In this document: one piece after another, positions 8,366 to 16,420 of the stretch
Layout of the letters: every line of letters starts with the position of its first letter
Position numbering within the stretch: the stretch's first letter is position 1
NCBI GenBank assembly: GCA_003164035.1
Contig: PLRS01000055.1
Span: forward strand, 1 to 64,000
Length of the DNA stretch: 64,000 bases
Reading direction: 5' to 3'
From: Bryobacterales bacterium
GTDB lineage: Bacteria; Acidobacteriota; Terriglobia; Bryobacterales; Bryobacteraceae
Program-made: the position numbers and the translations under genes
Notes under the pieces: generated by a model
The model's input: the letters and a program-made list of their open reading frames with translations, nothing else
Database searches by the model: none
What the model was told of the DNA's origin: nothing

Positions 8366-9763
8366 CTACTGCTCCAGTCTGATGGTGGCGCAGACATTTA
8401 CATTGTCGATGTCTACGCCCGAACCTTCCTCTGTCCGGTAAATCTCCAGCGGCTTTTCGGTGCCCTCCGGTGTTGTCAGAGCCGCGCGCTTGAATTCTCC
8501 CAGGTAGTGCAGGGTAACGTTTTCCACCGGGTAGTCCGAGTAATTGACCAGGTGAACCACTTCGGTTTTGCCGTCGGCGGAAACCAGGACGTTCGAAAGC
8601 ACCGACGAAACGTTGAACAACCGCACCCCCAGGTTGCGGCTGCCCACCATCGAATTCACGTCGCGAAAAACGTCGTTGAGGTGCTCCGTTTCGGCCTGGT
8701 CCAGTGTGATCCTGTCCGCCTTGGGGGTTTCGTCCTTCCATCCGGGCGGCGCGGTCAGCAGCATGCCGCCGCCGCGGGTGAAGCCGCGCAGCACGTTCTT
8801 CTGTTCCGGCGTGAGAGCGTCGGCGTCCACGTTTACCGCCATGGTGGCGCCCTGGAGCGCCTCCGGGGTCAGATTCTCGCGCGGAATGGGCCGTACCGGT
8901 GTGTGCTTTACTGCCAGCATATCGAGGATGCCGCCGCTGAGCAGCCCGCCTTTGGCCGGGTCCTGCACCACCGCCAGTTTGCCCAGCTCGCGCATGCTCC
9001 GCCATTCGGGATGGCGCTCGAAATAGGCGAGCATGGCGCCCATCCGCTGCCAGTCGCGCAACGCGCCAGCGTCACGCTTGGCGAGGCGCGCGGCCAGATC
9101 GCCGTCCAGGCTCACCACCCAGCGACCACCGGAAGCGGCCGCGTCGGCAATCACCTGAAGATAGCGCTGGCTGGTGACAACGGAATGCTCCGGCGGCTGG
9201 TTGGCGATCCAGAGTTGTGCATCCCCCCAGGCGCGAACCGCATGAATAAAGCCGGTGTTGGTGTCGATCCAGGTGGAACCCGTCGGTCCCGATTTGGCGT
9301 GACCGCTATCGAGCGATGCAATGCCCGGCCAGACGCCCTGATAGGTGCCTAGTATGGGAACGCCGGCCCCCAGCTTCATGCGGCTGCGCGAGGTGATCTC
9401 GATCACCGGCGCCGCGCCGGCCGCGGCGCGTACGCTCGCCGCCACGGCCGCGGGAAAATCGCCCTCCAGCACGATGCCGGTGAGCTTCGCGGCCAGCGCC
9501 TTACGAACCTCCGCCACCGCATCGCCGTCCGGCGTCACGACGGCCAGAGTTACCAGGCCCCGTTCGGCCGCGGCTGCCTCCAGATCGGCCGAATAGGTTT
9601 TGAGAAGCAGGCAGTTGACGGGACTGCCGTTTAACAGATCGAGCGACTTCGGGTCGCTCCACTGCCACCGCGCCGGAACCCAGTCCACCGGTTGCGGTAC
9701 GCCAGCGCCCAACAGAGCTGTCCATCCCATTACGGCCGCAAAGCCGACCGTACGCATCCACAT
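8366..9763 (-). CDS. Secreted protein of unknown function, operon partner of DUF362
   Basis: About 465 aa from ATG 9763 (or 463 from ATG 9757). The longer frame to 9877 would run through a 23-bp tandem repeat, so it is not preferred. A hydrophobic signal (RTVGFAAVMGWTALLGAG) is followed by DWVPARWQWSDPKSLDLL. The N-terminal two thirds look like an alpha/beta, TIM-barrel-like fold with periodic hydrophobic strands. Around residues 310-345 the pattern ALQGATMAVNVDADALTPEQ, FTRGGGMLLTAPPGW resembles the glutamine-amidotransferase-like or trimerisation domains of some glycosidases. The C-terminal about 70 residues form beta strands. I do not recognise the family with certainty. It is translationally adjacent to the DUF362 gene. 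Confidence 0.65.
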   Translation of the reverse strand: MWMRTVGFAAVMGWTALLGAGVPQPVDWVPARWQWSDPKSLDLLNGSPVNCLLLKTYSADLEAAAAERGLVTLAVVTPDGDAVAEVRKALAAKLTGIVLEGDFPAAVAASVRAAAGAAPVIEITSRSRMKLGAGVPILGTYQGVWPGIASLDSGHAKSGPTGSTWIDTNTGFIHAVRAWGDAQLWIANQPPEHSVVTSQRYLQVIADAAASGGRWVVSLDGDLAARLAKRDAGALRDWQRMGAMLAYFERHPEWRSMRELGKLAVVQDPAKGGLLSGGILDMLAVKHTPVRPIPRENLTPEALQGATMAVNVDADALTPEQKNVLRGFTRGGGMLLTAPPGWKDETPKADRITLDQAETEHLNDVFRDVNSMVGSRNLGVRLFNVSSVLSNVLVSADGKTEVVHLVNYSDYPVENVTLHYLGEFKRAALTTPEGTEKPLEIYRTEEGSGVDIDNVNVCATIRLEQ

Positions 9764-9773
9764 ATATAACAAT

Positions 9774-9819
9774 ATGGCACAAATGACACAGGCGCCATGG
9801 CACAAATGACACAGGCGCC
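9774..9819. repeat. Perfect 23-bp tandem repeat (two copies)
   Basis: Two identical 23-bp units, 9774-9796 and 9797-9819, each beginning ATGGCACAAATGACACAGG. They lie just upstream of the gene starting at 9763 and could affect its promoter spacing. An even copy number of two, no spacer. Confidence 0.9.
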
Positions 9820-10264
9820 GCGTGGCGTGGTCCGCGCAGCGGTAGTGCCTCAATCCGCGTTCATCGAAAATCAGCAAACGCTTGCACCCGATGCCACAGC
9901 CGAGCCGACATCCCCTGTTTCCACATGGGAGAGTTAAGCCCAGAGGCCCGTCTCCCTAGAAACCGATGCACCGGGGTATATTGGGTGCGACCCGGCTTTG
10001 GCTCGTCTTTGTCTAAGACAGATTTGGCCACAAATGTGCGTTATTGACGGTTTTGGTCGATACGTATAAAGTTAGGATTCTAGGCAGAGGATAATGGCAA
10101 TGAGCAAAGATCGAAGTCCCTCGTACGTTTTGGGCTGGCTGACCACATCAGCGAACTACACAGTGGTCACATCTTCCGCTCCGCCGGAGCATCGATCAGT
10201 GGCGCCAGTCCAGCGGACGCGGATGGACGGCTGTAACGCCGACCAAACCAGGGTCAGCGCCTCT
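9820..10264. other. Intergenic stretch with one promoter-like signal
   Basis: No convincing gene in about 445 bp. On the plus strand TTGACG at 10044-10049 and TATAAA at 10065-10070 (15-bp spacer) precede an AGAGGA and a 71-codon frame at 10094-10309. That frame has no recognisable family and its end runs antisense into the deaminase gene, so it is not called as a CDS. A transcript from this signal would be convergent with the deaminase gene. Confidence 0.5.
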
Positions 10265-11521
10265 TCACCCGCGCCGTGCTCGGGCAAAGATCTCGTCAAA
10301 ACGGCGTGATCGGACCCCTTCAAAGCGCTCTATTTCGACTTTTGCCAATTCCAGCCGGCTGCCGGCCCGCACATCTGGGTACGGCTCATTGAACACAATA
10401 CACCGGATTCCAGCCAATACGACCTTTTCAGTGCACTGGAAGCACGGGAAGGTGGTTGTATATAGTGTTGCGCCCCGGCTTCTCCGTCCCGCAGCGAATA
10501 GCGCCGCGACCTCGGCGTGAATCGCCGTGCAGAGGGTCATGGCCCGCTCCGACCAGAAGTAGTTCTCCATATCTTTCTTGCACGCGCCACATTTCCAGCG
10601 CGGTTGGTCGCTATCGCCATTCGCGAGTTGCGCCCCACACATTGGGCATCGGATTCCGAGCGCAACGAAAGACGCGTGCGCTTCGTCCCTAACGATGTCG
10701 CGGTAGCATTCTCCTCTCTTCCGGTTCCGGAAATAGGTCACCTCCTCGACGCAAGGCCTTGTCGGGCTCGGATTCTCGTTGAATCCTTGGCCAACGATAT
10801 CCCCCATTTCGCCCGGGGGCGCTGTAACGATCACTGCCCCGACCTGTCGCTTTAGGCACTTCGATCCGTGTGCAGCCGAATACGCCAGATTCATGAATAT
10901 CTCGGATGGGTTCGCGTACCGTGGGGTTAGGCCAGTGACCAGATCCACATATTGAGGCACCTTCTCTCGCAGTCCCGCTATGCCCGCGTGATCGGTATTG
11001 TTGATCAGTACGTCTGCCTGATCCACACAAATCTGTACTTGCTGCCCGTATTTGTAATCTTCATCGCGGTCGCGGTCGTCATCCTGCCGAAACGCTTCGA
11101 CTCCCCCACCATCGCCCTCGTACAGATGCTTTAATCGAAGCCATCTTTCGGAGGTGGGGCATTCAAGAGCGAATAGAAAGAAGTCGGATCCGAACCGCTC
11201 ACGAAGGTAATCTGTCTCCCCCGTATTCCGGATGCCATCAACAACCACACATGTGCCTTTGTTTAGTTGCCAGAGCTTATCGACAGCCCGCTCCGCGAGT
11301 ATTCCTGGATTGGAAGTCTCGCCGCGCATCTGGTCCCCCAGCGTTTGCAAATCGGATCGCTTCGAGGGAACTCCGGGATTCCGGGTATCCCACTCGGCCC
11401 GCAGAACGTCGGAGAGGCGCACCGCCGTATATCCGCGGCGTTCCTTCAGGATCTTGGCCGTTTCTGTGCATCCAGACCCGAAAGGACCCGTCAGCCCGAT
11501 GACTGTTGCTTTGCCCTGCAT
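10265..11521 (-). CDS. Antiviral-type deoxycytidylate deaminase with N-terminal P-loop kinase domain (AvcD/dCTP deaminase-like)
   Basis: 418 aa, two domains. Residues 1-200: a nucleotide/dephospho-CoA kinase-like P-loop domain with GLTGPFGSGCTETA near the N-terminus and VVVDGIRNTGE at about 92. Residues 205-418: a zinc-dependent dCMP-deaminase domain with CTAIHAEVAA and PCFQC as catalytic/zinc motifs. Between the first strands and HAE lies a Cys4 zinc-ribbon-like insert (CPMCG ... CGACKK). This architecture matches the stand-alone dC(M/T)P deaminases (AvcD type) reported to deplete deoxycytidine nucleotides during phage infection. House-keeping dCMP deaminases lack the kinase part. The AvcD systems known from Vibrio are held in check by a small RNA upstream, so the 224-bp gap 11522-11745 is of interest. 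A TATAAT box ends 6 nt before the ATG. Confidence 0.82.
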   Translation of the reverse strand: MQGKATVIGLTGPFGSGCTETAKILKERRGYTAVRLSDVLRAEWDTRNPGVPSKRSDLQTLGDQMRGETSNPGILAERAVDKLWQLNKGTCVVVDGIRNTGETDYLRERFGSDFFLFALECPTSERWLRLKHLYEGDGGGVEAFRQDDDRDRDEDYKYGQQVQICVDQADVLINNTDHAGIAGLREKVPQYVDLVTGLTPRYANPSEIFMNLAYSAAHGSKCLKRQVGAVIVTAPPGEMGDIVGQGFNENPSPTRPCVEEVTYFRNRKRGECYRDIVRDEAHASFVALGIRCPMCGAQLANGDSDQPRWKCGACKKDMENYFWSERAMTLCTAIHAEVAALFAAGRRSRGATLYTTTFPCFQCTEKVVLAGIRCIVFNEPYPDVRAGSRLELAKVEIERFEGVRSRRFDEIFARARRG

Positions 11522-11527
11522 ACTGGG

Positions 11528-11533
11528 ATTATA
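11528..11533 (-). promoter_or_regulatory. TATAAT -10 box immediately before the deaminase gene
   Basis: On the minus strand TATAAT spans 11533-11528 and is followed by 6 nt and then the ATG at 11521. The deaminase mRNA may be leaderless. No good -35 is visible about 17 bp upstream. Confidence 0.4.
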
Positions 11534-11745
11534 TCGGTCTCCGCTGAGCGTCGGCGCATTCCGCCTGCCTGGGCGTTGATCGACGCTGAGGCGCCGGCGG
11601 GGGGTTCCTCCAGATGGAAACGCTCTTTCGCGGTTGAGTCATCGGCCAAAATTACCCTCGGTCCGTATTGCGCTTCCGTTCTGGATGAGTTTCCTCGTCG
11701 GCGCACATTTCAAGCATTGCCCCGCGCACACCCGCGCTCGCGGCC
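11534..11745. other. Gap upstream of the deaminase, no ORF; possible place for a regulatory RNA
   Basis: About 210 bp with no coding signal on either strand. It contains two similar pieces, GCTGAGCGTCGGCGC and GCTGAGGCGCCGGCG, that may pair or act as repeats. In characterised AvcD systems an inhibitory RNA is encoded next to the deaminase; nothing here proves that such an RNA exists. Confidence 0.3.
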
Positions 11746-12567
11746 CTAATGCGTCAAATCGTAAGTGAAATAGTTCATGGCGACCTTGTAGGCCAGCGTC
11801 GCCCATTTCTCGGGATAACGGGCGTCGTCGGACCACTCCCAGGCATCGCCCAGGTCCATATTGTGACAGATTGCCACCATGATCCGGCCTTTGTCGTCGT
11901 AGATCGCGCGCCAGTGCGGCGGCCTGCCGGTCGGGCCCTTTTCATAAGTCAGCCCGGTATAAGTCCATTGCCACCCGGGTACCTGGAACCGCTCGTCCAG
12001 ATCGTAGATGGTATGGAAGATGGGGTCGCTGTCGTCGATGTCCACGATGGGCCGGTCGGGGAAAACCTTGCTCATGCTGGCGGTAAAAACCTGCCACTCG
12101 TTCATGCCCCGATACTGTTCCGAGCCGTGGAAATCGTCGACCATCAGGAAACCGCCGCGCAGAAGAAACTCCCGCAATCGCGCCACCTGATCGTCCGGCA
12201 GGTACCAATGGCCGACCTCGACCGCATACATCATCGGCCAGTTGTAGACGTCGCCGGTGTCGTCGAGCTCCACCACCTGCTCCACCGACCGCGTGTCGAT
12301 CCGCGTCAACCGGCGCACGCCTTGCAGCAGATGCCGGTCCGAGCGAGGATAATCCATCGTCCAGTTCAGATTGGACCGGTAACCGCGGTTGACGCCGGGG
12401 CACTTCAGCCGCGCCCGCGTCCACTCGTGCTTTTCCAGATAATCGGACGGCAGCGGAAAGTTCTCGTACTCGAACGCTTCGTATTCGCGAAACGGCTTCT
12501 GGGCGCGCAACACACTCCACGCGCCGAAGCCGGCAAGAAGTAACGCCAGTGCCGATCGAAGACGCAC
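11746..12567 (-). CDS. DUF4159 domain protein, exported
   Basis: 273 aa from GTG at 12567, chosen because it begins a signal-like segment (RLRSALALLLAGFGAWSVLRAQ). Frame upstream of this runs antisense through another gene. The mature part shows the DUF4159 pattern: FEYENFPLPSDY at the start, LNWTMDYPRSDRHLLQGVRRL, then VGHWYLPDDQVARLREFLLRGGFLMVDDFHG (a glutamine-amidotransferase-like Rossmann core) and C-terminal AYKVAMNYFTYDLTH. DUF4159 proteins occur beside MoxR ATPase/DUF58/von Willebrand clusters in many bacteria, but here the gene stands alone. Function unknown. Confidence 0.8.
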   Translation of the reverse strand: MRLRSALALLLAGFGAWSVLRAQKPFREYEAFEYENFPLPSDYLEKHEWTRARLKCPGVNRGYRSNLNWTMDYPRSDRHLLQGVRRLTRIDTRSVEQVVELDDTGDVYNWPMMYAVEVGHWYLPDDQVARLREFLLRGGFLMVDDFHGSEQYRGMNEWQVFTASMSKVFPDRPIVDIDDSDPIFHTIYDLDERFQVPGWQWTYTGLTYEKGPTGRPPHWRAIYDDKGRIMVAICHNMDLGDAWEWSDDARYPEKWATLAYKVAMNYFTYDLTH

Positions 12568-12627
12568 CCTTGGGCACAGGATAGCAAATCGAAGCCCTGT
12601 GCCGGCTGATATACTCGTGGTTTCCAC

Positions 12628-12921
12628 ATGGCGAATCCGAAGTACGCGGTTTCCGACAAGCCGATACCGGTGGCCGAGCTGGTCGACACGCTGAGCGACG
12701 GCACCAAAGTGAAGCGGCGCATTCCGCGCATGCGGGCCTGCAACGAGAAAGACGAAAAGGGCAAGCTGTGCGCGGGGCACCTGAAACGCTGGTTCTTCTT
12801 CGGCGATGAAGTGAAGCGGAAGTTCGGCGCCGATGCCGAAATTTACCGCTGCGAACATTGCAAGACGCTCTACCTTCCCAACCCGGAAGAGACGCCGCGA
12901 ACAGGTACGCTGGCGTATTAG
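12628..12921 (+). CDS. Small conserved-looking protein with a zinc-ribbon-like C-terminus
   Basis: 97 aa. The middle is basic (KVKRRIPRMRACNEKDEKGKLC) and the C-terminal part has a CxxC pair, YRCEHCKTLYLPNP; together with the earlier Cys residues (ACNEKDEKGKLC) this suggests a Cys4 zinc ribbon. TATACT at 12610-12615 lies 12 nt upstream of the ATG and no Shine-Dalgarno is obvious. It is divergent from the DUF4159 gene, with about 60 bp between starts. No function can be assigned. Confidence 0.7.
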   Translation: MANPKYAVSDKPIPVAELVDTLSDGTKVKRRIPRMRACNEKDEKGKLCAGHLKRWFFFGDEVKRKFGADAEIYRCEHCKTLYLPNPEETPRTGTLAY

Positions 12922-12925
12922 GCGC

Positions 12926-13014
12926 GTGGGACAGACGATCGTTTTTTTGTCGTCTGTCAGGCTCTTACGGCCTGGTCGGTCTGACAGACCACGAAAAGCG
13001 ATGGTCTGTCCCAC
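12926..13014. repeat. Imperfect 34-35-bp inverted repeat (GTGGGACAGAC family)
   Basis: The left arm 12926-12960 and right arm 12981-13014 are complementary apart from about six changes. Each arm contains its own inner hairpin (CAGACGA ... TCGTCTG and CAGACCA ... TGGTCTG). The ends read GTGGGACAGAC / GTCTGTCCCAC. Close relatives occur at 25685, 31029 and 56184 in this window. It sits between convergent genes and may serve as a bidirectional terminator. Confidence 0.85.
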
Positions 13015-13032
13015 TGTCCGCAGGGTCTGACC

Positions 13033-15498
13033 TCACTGTTGGATGGCAGTCCGCAGGGCGGTTTCAAGCGCCTTCTGCTTCTCCGCGGTCAGCTTTTTTC
13101 CTTCGGCGGTGATATAGAACACATCGATGGCTTTGTGGGCCTGGGTGTCGATGAGCACGACTTCGATATTGGCGCCAAAACGGGAAAAGGTGGAGGCCAG
13201 GTCGTAGAGCAGGCCGGGCCGGTCCTGAGCCACGATTTCCACCAAAGTCGCGGTGGCGCTGGCTTCGGCATTAAAGGCGACCCGGCTGGCTACGCCGGCT
13301 TTGCGGCTGGGCAGCTTGGGCTTGGGACGATTGCGGAGCAGAACCTTGACGTCCATCCGGCCGGAAATCACTTTTTCCACCGAGGAACGCAGGCGGTCGA
13401 CCTCGGTCGGGTTTAGCTCGAGGGTCCGCATGGGGTCCTCGAAGTTGAAGGTGTCCAGGATCAGGCCGCGCCGGTTGGAAAAAGCTTCGGCCTGCACGAT
13501 ATTCATGCCGAAACTCGAAAGCGTCCCGGCCACGGAGGCGAACAGGCCGGGGCGGTCGCGCGCGACCAGGGTCAACTGCCAGACCGATTCGCGGCGGCGA
13601 ATTTCGACGGCGAAGCCGGTGGGACGGGCGCGGAGTTCCAGCGCCATGTGCTCGTCGATTTCGGCGTCGCCGTGGGTGCGCAGATAGCGAGTGGGAAAAC
13701 CTTCGAGGAAAGCGACCCGTTCCGGCGGAATGGCCGGCGCCGCCTCGATGCGATCGGTTTCGAGCTCCCGCGTCAGCTCGCGATACACGCGCAAGTAGAC
13801 CTGCCAGAGCTGCTGGGAGCGCCACGGCGTCATGGCGGAGGGGTTGACGGCGCTAATGTCGGCGTAGGTGAGCAGGGTCAGCGCCTTCAAGCGCTCGACC
13901 GTTCCCATGCGCCGGGCGATTTCGGCGATGGCCTGCGGATCCGAGGTGTCGCGGGACTGCATCACCTCGGACAGCCCCAGGTGGCTGGCGATGAGGAACC
14001 GCACCAGGTCGCGGTCGGCAGCCGGCATGCCGATGCGCAAAGCGGCCTGTTCGGCCAGCCCGACGGAGCCGGCGACGTGCCCGGCTTCGGGCGTGCCTTT
14101 CCCCGAGTCGTGAAACAGGAGGGCGAACATCAATATGCCCGGCCGGGTCACTTCAGCCAGGATTTCGCGGTACGGCCCTTCCACCGCGCGCAGATTGTGC
14201 ATGGCCACCAGGGTATGTTCGTCCACCGTGTAGCGATGGTAGAAGTCGCGAATTACCTGGCATTCGATGGCCTTCAGCTCGGGGAACAGGACGGTGAGCA
14301 AGCCGGTCTCGTGCATGCCGCGCATGGCTAGCGAGGCATACGGCAAGCTGAGAATGTCTTCCAGGGGACGCCAGAGCGGCTGGTCGCCGGTGAAATGCCA
14401 CTTCAGGCGATCGAGCCGGCCGGCGATGCGTTCTTCGGCTTCGAAGGATAGGGCAAAGCCGTGGCGGCCCACGAATTCGAAAAGCCGCAGCACCAGCTCC
14501 GGGTGCGTATCGAGCTGTTGCGGCTCGCGGATATGGGCGCGCTCGCGATGCACGCTGAAATCGGAGTTGGAAAGACGGGAACGCCAATTGCGGAACTGGG
14601 CCAGCAGCGAGCTGAGGGACGCTTCGCTGGCGTCCAACTGGCGCATGGCGGCATGGTAGACGGCCCGGGCATGGCGGTAATACTCGCGCATCCAGGCGGC
14701 CACTTCGCCGTGCTCCCACTGTTCGGCGATGGCGTCCTGGGCCTCGAACGACAAGGAATTGCTGTCGCGTCCCGCCTGAAAGTGCAGAAAGCAGCGCAAG
14801 CGCGCCAGGTGCACAAAGGTGTGACGCAGAGCGGAGGAAAGCTCGGGAGCGGTCACGCGCGTGGCGTCGGTGTCGTGCAATTGGTTGAGCCAGCAAAGCA
14901 ACTGGAAATCGCGCAATCCCCCGGGAGTGTCCTTGATGTTCGGTTCCAGATGGTAGAAAGTGTTGCCGTACTTGGCATGCCGCTCGTGGGTCAGCCGCGC
15001 CAGATTGCGGATCAGCGCTTCGCGGTTGGCCTGAATGAAACGCGGCAGCCGGGCGGCCATCGAGGCATAGAGCGCGCGGTCTCCGGCCAGGTAGCGCTGA
15101 TCGATCAGGCTGATGTTGAGCTCGGTGTTGCGGTCGTGGACGGATGTGCATTCCTCCACCGTCCGCACGGAATGGCTGACACGCAGGCCGGCATCCCAGA
15201 GGCGCTGGAGAAACGCCGCGATTTCCGGTTTATGTTCCTGCGCCAGGGCTTCGGCTTCCACCAGCAGCAGCAGATCGACGTCGGAATAGGGGAAGAGATG
15301 GCGCCGCCCGTAGCCCCCGACGGCCAGCACGGAAAAGCCGGCGGGAACGGCCGACAGCAACAGTTCGCGCGCCGTACCCTCCACCAGGCGGTCGACCGCG
15401 GCGGTACGCTCGGCCAGCGCCGTGAGGGCGTCGCCGGTCTCGAAAAACGTCCGCGCCGGGTCGGATGGGCTGTTAGAGGGCAGTATCGCCTCGGTCAT
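13033..15498 (-). CDS. glnD: Bifunctional uridylyltransferase/uridylyl-removing enzyme GlnD
   Basis: 821 aa, close to the usual GlnD length. It uridylylates and deuridylylates PII in response to glutamine. Domains in order: a nucleotidyltransferase head with GGYGRRHLFPYSDVDL (GG at about residue 61; Asp73 and Asp75 are the metal ligands); the PII-uridylyltransferase linker; an HD hydrolase domain with LLFHDSGKG and HTLVAMHNL (about 415-460); and two C-terminal ACT domains (LVARDRPGLFASVAGTLSS and IVAQDRPGLLYDLASTFS) that sense glutamine. The start at 15498 (MTEAILPSNS) overlaps the 3' end of glnB by 26 nt, so the enzyme is translated with its target. Confidence 0.95.
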   Translation of the reverse strand: MTEAILPSNSPSDPARTFFETGDALTALAERTAAVDRLVEGTARELLLSAVPAGFSVLAVGGYGRRHLFPYSDVDLLLLVEAEALAQEHKPEIAAFLQRLWDAGLRVSHSVRTVEECTSVHDRNTELNISLIDQRYLAGDRALYASMAARLPRFIQANREALIRNLARLTHERHAKYGNTFYHLEPNIKDTPGGLRDFQLLCWLNQLHDTDATRVTAPELSSALRHTFVHLARLRCFLHFQAGRDSNSLSFEAQDAIAEQWEHGEVAAWMREYYRHARAVYHAAMRQLDASEASLSSLLAQFRNWRSRLSNSDFSVHRERAHIREPQQLDTHPELVLRLFEFVGRHGFALSFEAEERIAGRLDRLKWHFTGDQPLWRPLEDILSLPYASLAMRGMHETGLLTVLFPELKAIECQVIRDFYHRYTVDEHTLVAMHNLRAVEGPYREILAEVTRPGILMFALLFHDSGKGTPEAGHVAGSVGLAEQAALRIGMPAADRDLVRFLIASHLGLSEVMQSRDTSDPQAIAEIARRMGTVERLKALTLLTYADISAVNPSAMTPWRSQQLWQVYLRVYRELTRELETDRIEAAPAIPPERVAFLEGFPTRYLRTHGDAEIDEHMALELRARPTGFAVEIRRRESVWQLTLVARDRPGLFASVAGTLSSFGMNIVQAEAFSNRRGLILDTFNFEDPMRTLELNPTEVDRLRSSVEKVISGRMDVKVLLRNRPKPKLPSRKAGVASRVAFNAEASATATLVEIVAQDRPGLLYDLASTFSRFGANIEVVLIDTQAHKAIDVFYITAEGKKLTAEKQKALETALRTAIQQ

Positions 15499-15811
15499 CG
15501 TTTCGAATTCGAATGGCCTCGGCGACATCGTAGACGAAGATCTTGCCATCGCCAATCTTGCCGCTGCGGGCCGCTTGGGTAACGGTTTTGATTACTTCCT
15601 CGTAGCGGGAATTGGAGACGACAAGCTCGACCTTCACCTTGGGCAGCAGGTCGACGTTGTACTCCTGGCCGCGGTAAACCTCTTTGTGGCCCTTTTGGCG
15701 CCCGTGCCCGCGAACTTCGCTGATGGTCATTCCGTCGATGCCAATGCTCTTGAGCGCCTCCTTAACTTCATCGAGCTTGAACGGCTGAATGATTGCCTCG
15801 ATTTTCTTCAT
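15473..15811 (-). CDS. glnB: Nitrogen regulatory protein PII
   Basis: 112 aa, the standard PII length. It starts MKKIEAIIQPFKLDEVKEAL. The T-loop RGQEYNVDLLPK puts Tyr at position 51, the residue uridylylated by GlnD. The C-terminal signature GKIGDGKIFVYDVAEAIRIR follows. A longer in-frame ATG at 15913 would add 34 residues not found in PII proteins. PII binds ATP/ADP and 2-oxoglutarate and signals nitrogen status. The next gene is glnD, overlapping by 26 nt; no ammonium transporter gene (amtB) is beside it in this window. Confidence 0.96.
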   Translation of the reverse strand: MKKIEAIIQPFKLDEVKEALKSIGIDGMTISEVRGHGRQKGHKEVYRGQEYNVDLLPKVKVELVVSNSRYEEVIKTVTQAARSGKIGDGKIFVYDVAEAIRIRNDDRGDTAL

Positions 15812-16068
15812 TGCCCAGCCCCCCGCGATTCGAAGATCCAGACTTCGGAGTGCATGCTCAGGCCGGGATGCCTGGTCCCCGCGCGCTGGCCACTCACCTC
15901 CATAAAGTAGCAAAACGCACCGGGATCTGCGTTTCAGGACTTTCTATGCGCCAGATTCGAAATTTTTATGGATGGCCTGCCACAATCCTATAACCCCTCG
16001 TTTCCTTTGCGAGCCGCGAGGAGTTTTTTGTGCCGGTCGCGGTCGGGACAGCGGTTTCGGCCCGGTCT

Positions 16069-16359
16069 GCGCGATGATAGGCGCCATGGGTGTGGAAGCC
16101 CACGCCTGGGAGGCCGATCTGGCGGACGTCAGCTCCATCCCTCTGCTGTACGATCGGGCAGAGCACCTGCTGGGGCCGGTTGAGATCGTCGTGAACAACG
16201 CGGCGGCCTGGGAGGCGGATACATTTATACCTTCCGGCGCGGAATTGGACAACAAGCTGGTGGAGTTGTGGACGGACCGGCTGAAAGGCACTGGCATCCG
16301 GGCAGGTCCGCTGGGTAACGGGACAAAGGATTTATGTCGGCGGCGGACACGGGATGTGA
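16069..16359 (+). pseudogene. Remnant of a short-chain dehydrogenase (SDR) gene with N-terminal loss and internal deletion
   Basis: In one frame 16069-16290 encodes SDR sequence from the middle of the family: EADLADVSSIPLLYDRAEHL, then GPVEIVVNNAAAWEADTF (NNA motif) and LWTDR. In the +1 frame 16302-16359 encodes the family C-terminus, RWVTGQRIYVGGGHGM then stop. The nucleotide-binding TGxxxGIG start and the YxxxK active-site region are absent. About half of the gene has therefore been deleted and the frame is broken. A dead gene; it lies between glnB and a toxin-antitoxin pair. Confidence 0.75.
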
Positions 16360-16420
16360 AGCGCCGCTCCCGGCAAAGGTGACTTCAGTCGAGCAGACGG
16401 CGTCACGACCAGCTCGCCGC

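Noticed and set aside
10094-10309. Possible 71-codon gene with upstream promoter-like boxes.
   Set aside because: Not called as a CDS because it has no family resemblance and its end is antisense to the deaminase; reported only as a weak finding.
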